A stretch of 22,270 nucleotides of DNA. It comes from Micractinium sp. NFX-FRZ (taxonomy: Eukaryota; Chlorophyta; Trebouxiophyceae; Chlorellales; Chlorellaceae). The notes below the pieces were generated by a model. It searched no databases, was not told the DNA's origin, and saw only the letters and a list, made by a program, of their open reading frames with translations. The DNA lies in contig JAPTJF010000666.1 of the NCBI GenBank assembly GCA_029339195.1, positions 1 to 22,270 of the forward strand. The letters are read 5' to 3'. Shown here in pieces: positions 19,232-22,270 of the stretch; positions within the stretch are counted from its first letter, which is position 1; each line of letters opens with the position of its first letter. The position numbers and the translations under genes were made by a program.

Positions 19232-21621
19232 CAGTCGATGCTGGAGGTGGCGCGCAAGCACGCCGACGAGTTCTGCACCCAGGTGCCTTGCAACTCTTTT
19301 CCCAGCTGCTTGGATGCACGGCAGCATGACCATGTAGCGGTAGAGGGCCTGTTGGGGGCGATCACAGCTGCCCATCAGCAGTGCCATGCAGCCGGCCAGA
19401 AGCTTCCTTCCGCCACCGCAGCCACACTCCATGCCGCTCACCCACCGACCTGCCCGCCCACCCGTCCTCTTTGTGCCCCTGCCCTGCCGCTTGCAGACGC
19501 TGGGGTACGGGCGCAGCAACATGACGTTTGTGGAGGGCCAGATTGAGAGGCTGGCCGAGGCAGGGGTGCCGGCAGAGAGCGTGGACCTGATCATCTCAAA
19601 CTGCGTGGTGAGGCTGGTTGCATTTGCCTGCACGGCTGTGTTCACATCTGTTCCCATGCATGATGAGCCGGCGCCAGCAAGCCTTGCTTTGTGGTGGGGT
19701 GCCGGCAGCGAGCATGGGCTTTGAACGTCGCAGACTGTGTGGGGAACTGGCTGCCTGCTGCGGCATTGAGCTGGCAGGCTGTGTTAAGGCTGTGTCATGC
19801 TGCGGACACAGGCCATTCCAGATGGCAATGCAGGCTGTGGAGCTTGCTGCATCCGTCGGTCGCTGCTGGAACGAAGTGCCTCGCCCTGCTGCGATCGAGC
19901 ACAGCACATATACACCCATCCCCTGCCCCACCCGCTCCGCCTCTCCCGCCCCACCCTCCAGGTCAACCTGTCTCCCGACAAGCCCGCTGTGATGCGAGAG
20001 GCGTACCGCGCGCTGGCGCCAGGTGGCGAGGTGTACTTCAGTGACGTGTACTGCGACAGGCGGCTGCCTGACGAGGTGAGAGTGCCTGCCCACCTCCCTG
20101 CTGGCCTGACTGCCTGCCTTGCTGCCCGCTGTGCTCGTCTGAATGCTGGCTGCATTCCCTGCAGTCCCTGCTGCATGCCAGCACATTTTCCACGCGCTGG
20201 CCACCTAGCTGCCAGTTGCCTGGCACCTCTCCGCCTGCCTGTGCTGCCACAGTCTGCACTTCAAAACGAACAGGACCAACTCCGGCCGACCTCATCCCAC
20301 CCCCCGTGCCCTCCCTGCCTGCGCCCGCAGATCCGCACCCACCCGGTGCTGCTGGGGGAGTGCCTGGGAGGGGCGATGTATGAGCGCGACTTCCGCACAG
20401 TGTGCAGGCAGGCCGGCTTCCCAGCGCCCCTGCGCCTCACTGCCCGCCCCTTCAAGGTACCCGCGCTGCTGCCATGTTTATGCCTGGTGGAGTGATGACC
20501 CGGTGATTGCATGGCCCAGCTACCACCGCCGCTCCAAGTGCACCTGCCTGCCAGCGTGCCTGCTCACGTGCTGGCTCGTTAGTTTCCATCACAAAACTGC
20601 CTGCACACTTAAATGACTGCGGGCCCCAAACGCCCCCTTCCCCTCTGGTACTCGAGCAGATCACCGACCCCCAGCTGGCCGACATGCTGGGCGGTGCGCG
20701 CTTCACCAGCGTGACGTACCGCCTCTTCAAGCTGCCTCAAGGGCTGCTGGAGGAGGGGCGCGAGGACTTCGGCCAGGCGGCCCGCTATCTGGTGCGTCTC
20801 CTGGCCAGCAGCCTTGGGCCCAACTTTTGCCGGCCCTGCAATGCAGCCGCGCCTGATGCTGGGCGGCCCGCTGCTGGTGCGCTTTGTTACAGCCGCTGCG
20901 CTGCGCTGCTGCGAGCTGGCGGGCACAGCGGCAGCAAATTTGCTGTTTGGACAGTGCGGCTGCTGCTGGGCTTTGTGATTTTGGGATGGCTGCGCTGGCT
21001 GAGCTGTCTGCTCTGCTGCTGATCCAGGCTCCCGCAGGTGCTGTTGGCCCCTTGCGGTCCTGCTCCAGTACTGCACCCGCTTGGCCATAACTTGGTGATA
21101 GGGGTGCTGATAGGGCTGATCCCTGTCGCTTCCTGTTTGCGCTGCTGCTGGGGTCCTGGTGTGCAGGGCACGGTGCCTGGGCACAAGTCCTACGCTCTGG
21201 ACGAGGAGGAGGTGCTGGAGGCTGGGAAGTGGTACCCCGTGTGCGGCAACACAGGTGGGCGGGGCTTGATTGGCTTGACTGGCAGCAACACAGGTGGGCG
21301 GGCTGCGGGCTGCAATCTCAGCTGAACATAAAGCCCTTGGGCTTGCTCTGACGCAGTGCAGCGAGCACCTGCTGTGCTCAACGCAGCGGCCGCACATACA
21401 GTGCGCGCTCAGCGGCGCGACCCACGCTTCTCCCTGCATGAACTGCCTCCTCCCCTCCCTCCCCACACGCCTGCTCTGCAGCCGCCATCCTGCAGCACAG
21501 CTGGATGGCCAAGCACTTCAACGTTATTGGCGGGCGAGACAATCACTTTGGTCCCTTCAAGGCAGCTGTTGCCACCGCACCAGTGGCTGTCGAGGCTACT
21601 GGCAGCGCTGGAGGCTTCTAG
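17971..21621 (+). CDS. arsM: Arsenite S-adenosylmethionine methyltransferase paralog 2 (arsM2)
   Basis: Eleven exons: 17971-18144, 18352-18469, 18615-18654, 18822-18918, 19235-19282, 19497-19607, 19962-20075, 20331-20456, 20660-20791, 21167-21254, 21482-21621 (TAG at 21619), 395 residues, all junctions in frame. It should convert arsenite to methylated arsenicals using SAM and thiols. SAM motif [14 protein letters not shown] (112-125) and GVDMT are present. All four conserved cysteines are there: C71 (LKTPACC), C99 (YGCG), C195 (SNCV) and C245 (GECLGGAMY). The C-terminal domain has VCGNTAAIL then SWMAKHFNV. The N-terminus is a Gly/Ala/Pro-rich leader with GGGCCSGK. The ATG at 17971 has a strong context (CACCATGG). 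An in-frame ATG at 17890 would add a 27-residue basic, Ser/Leu/Arg-rich leader resembling an organelle transit peptide, but its context is weak. Exon 3 is only 40 bp. TGTAA poly(A) signals follow at 21714 and 21823. Confidence 0.92.
19196..19234 (+). repeat. (CCTG)n microsatellite forming the 3' splice site of arsM2 intron 4
   Basis: About nine CCTG units run straight into GCAG, the acceptor of the 48-bp exon 5. The repeat therefore serves as the pyrimidine-rich tract. More scattered CCTG/CCTGC units lie in the preceding 200 bp. Confidence 0.85.
21243..21300 (+). repeat. Duplicated exon 10 end and donor in arsM2
   Basis: AACACAG/GTGGGCGGG occurs at the exon 10 end (donor after 21254) and again 39 bp downstream (donor after 21293). 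The 39 bp are in frame and free of stops, so the second donor would insert 13 residues (about [13 protein letters not shown]) after the first CGNT. Confidence 0.75.
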
Positions 21622-21713
21622 CAGCTCAGCAGCGCTGCTGAGCCGGCCGGCTGGTTTGACACACATGACACCCGCGTAAGTTGAAGGCCTGTGCTTGAGC
21701 AAGCCTCCAACAA

Positions 21714-21718
21714 TGTAA
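21714..21718 (+). terminator. TGTAA poly(A) signal of arsM2
   Basis: TGTAA, the usual chlorophyte polyadenylation signal, 93 bp after the arsM2 stop. A second copy lies at 21823-21827. Which is used cannot be told. Confidence 0.55.
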
Positions 21719-21796
21719 CTATGCTCTGTACATAATCGCATGTTTGTTCAGCCATTCATTTTCGTCGTGTGTTGCCATGTGCTTGAAACATGTGCT

Positions 21797-21801
21797 TTAC
21801 A
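21797..21801 (-). terminator. TGTAA poly(A) signal on the minus strand
   Basis: TTACA on the plus strand reads TGTAA on the minus strand, about 80 bp past the stop of the candidate minus-strand exon 22058-21883. Confidence 0.35.
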
Positions 21802-21882
21802 ACATGTATCGTGTATGAAAAGTGTAAACGAGCATGGGGCCTAGCGGCAGCGGTGAGACAGTGCCATGCGCAACGTGGATGC

Positions 21883-22058
21883 TTACTTCATTCCATGCAC
21901 GACTTGGATGCTTTCGATGATGCAATCAAGCCCAGCTGGGCTGATACGCTTGTTTGACAGCCAAGGCACGAGCTTGGCGTGTCCTTCACTGCCAAGCACT
22001 CTTAGAAAGTACCGGCAGGGTTTCCCCAGACTGGCAGATCTGCCAGTAATGGCAGAAT
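21883..22058 (-). CDS. Candidate terminal exon of an unrecognised minus-strand gene
   Basis: After a good acceptor (TTGCTTTACAG/ATTCTG, read on the minus strand) an open frame of about 58 residues runs to TAA at 21885-21883. It includes GKPCRYFLRVLGSEGHAKL and SNKRISPAGLDCIIESIQVV. The composition is mixed hydrophobic and charged, unlike the Ala/Pro/Arg-rich shadow frames elsewhere, and a minus-strand TGTAA follows 80 bp later. I do not recognise the family. It may be the end of a gene continuing right of the window, a transposon fragment, or chance. Confidence 0.3.
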
Positions 22059-22270
22059 CTGTAAAGCAAACAAGGGGCGCTGGCAGAGTGGTGGGGAGCA
22101 TTCCGCCAGGGGGCTAGCAAAGACAATCAGCGCCTGTCTGATGTTAGGTGCTGCACATGCTTCGTGCCAGCAGGCGCAGCAGCCATTCACGTCATATATA
22201 TATATATATGTGCCGGGCTGTGAGACAGGCCCACAACCGAGCGGGCGGATAGGCAGGGGAAGTGAGGGAT
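22059..22270. other. Right-edge sequence with no identified gene
   Basis: No exon is convincing. It holds an (AT)8 tract at 22194-22209. It may be intron of the candidate minus-strand gene. Confidence 0.5.
22194..22209. repeat. (AT)8 microsatellite
   Basis: Eight uninterrupted AT units in otherwise GC-rich DNA. Confidence 0.9.

Overview
The window looks like nuclear DNA of a GC-rich green alga, most likely a trebouxiophyte of the Chlorella type. The genes are split into many short exons by GT-AG introns, codons end mostly in G or C, TGTAA poly(A) signals of the chlorophyte kind occur, and CCTG-, CAG- and GGT-type simple repeats are common. The proteins are plainly eukaryotic. All gene models below were spliced by eye from frame, splice sites and family resemblance. 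Taxon and expression are inferred.

Layout, left to right: (1) the 3' part of a translocon-associated protein alpha gene (80-1031, +), entered through a 75-nt poly-C run; (2) the first three exons of an IFRD-family gene (1489-2048, +), which then stops; (3) an A+T-richer block bounded by 13-14 bp inverted repeats (2125-2771), a candidate non-autonomous transposon; (4) a large GYF-domain (GIGYF/EXA1-type) gene on the minus strand (9751 down to 2890 or 2875), whose last conserved exon also appears to be missing beside that block; (5) a complete tubulin-folding cofactor B gene (10218-13350, +), divergent from the GYF gene; (6) two complete arsenite methyltransferase genes, head to head: arsM1 (17598 down to 14172, -) and arsM2 (17971-21621, +); (7) a weak candidate terminal exon of another minus-strand gene at the right edge.

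Most of these are unrelated housekeeping genes: ER protein translocation, translation control, and alpha-tubulin handling. The functional unit is the arsM pair, which shares a 372-bp intergenic region with a perfect 20-bp palindrome close to its midpoint. arsM2 has all four conserved arsenic-site cysteines. arsM1 has three and carries Gly where the fourth should be, so the pair may have split its functions.

A second theme is that several introns hold near-copies of the adjoining exon ends, some with a usable splice site (GYF intron 10, TBCB introns 2 and 3, arsM1 intron 7, arsM2 intron 10). This points to frequent short tandem duplications across exon-intron borders. The IFRD/GYF junction is either a rearrangement associated with the repeat or an assembly misjoin.
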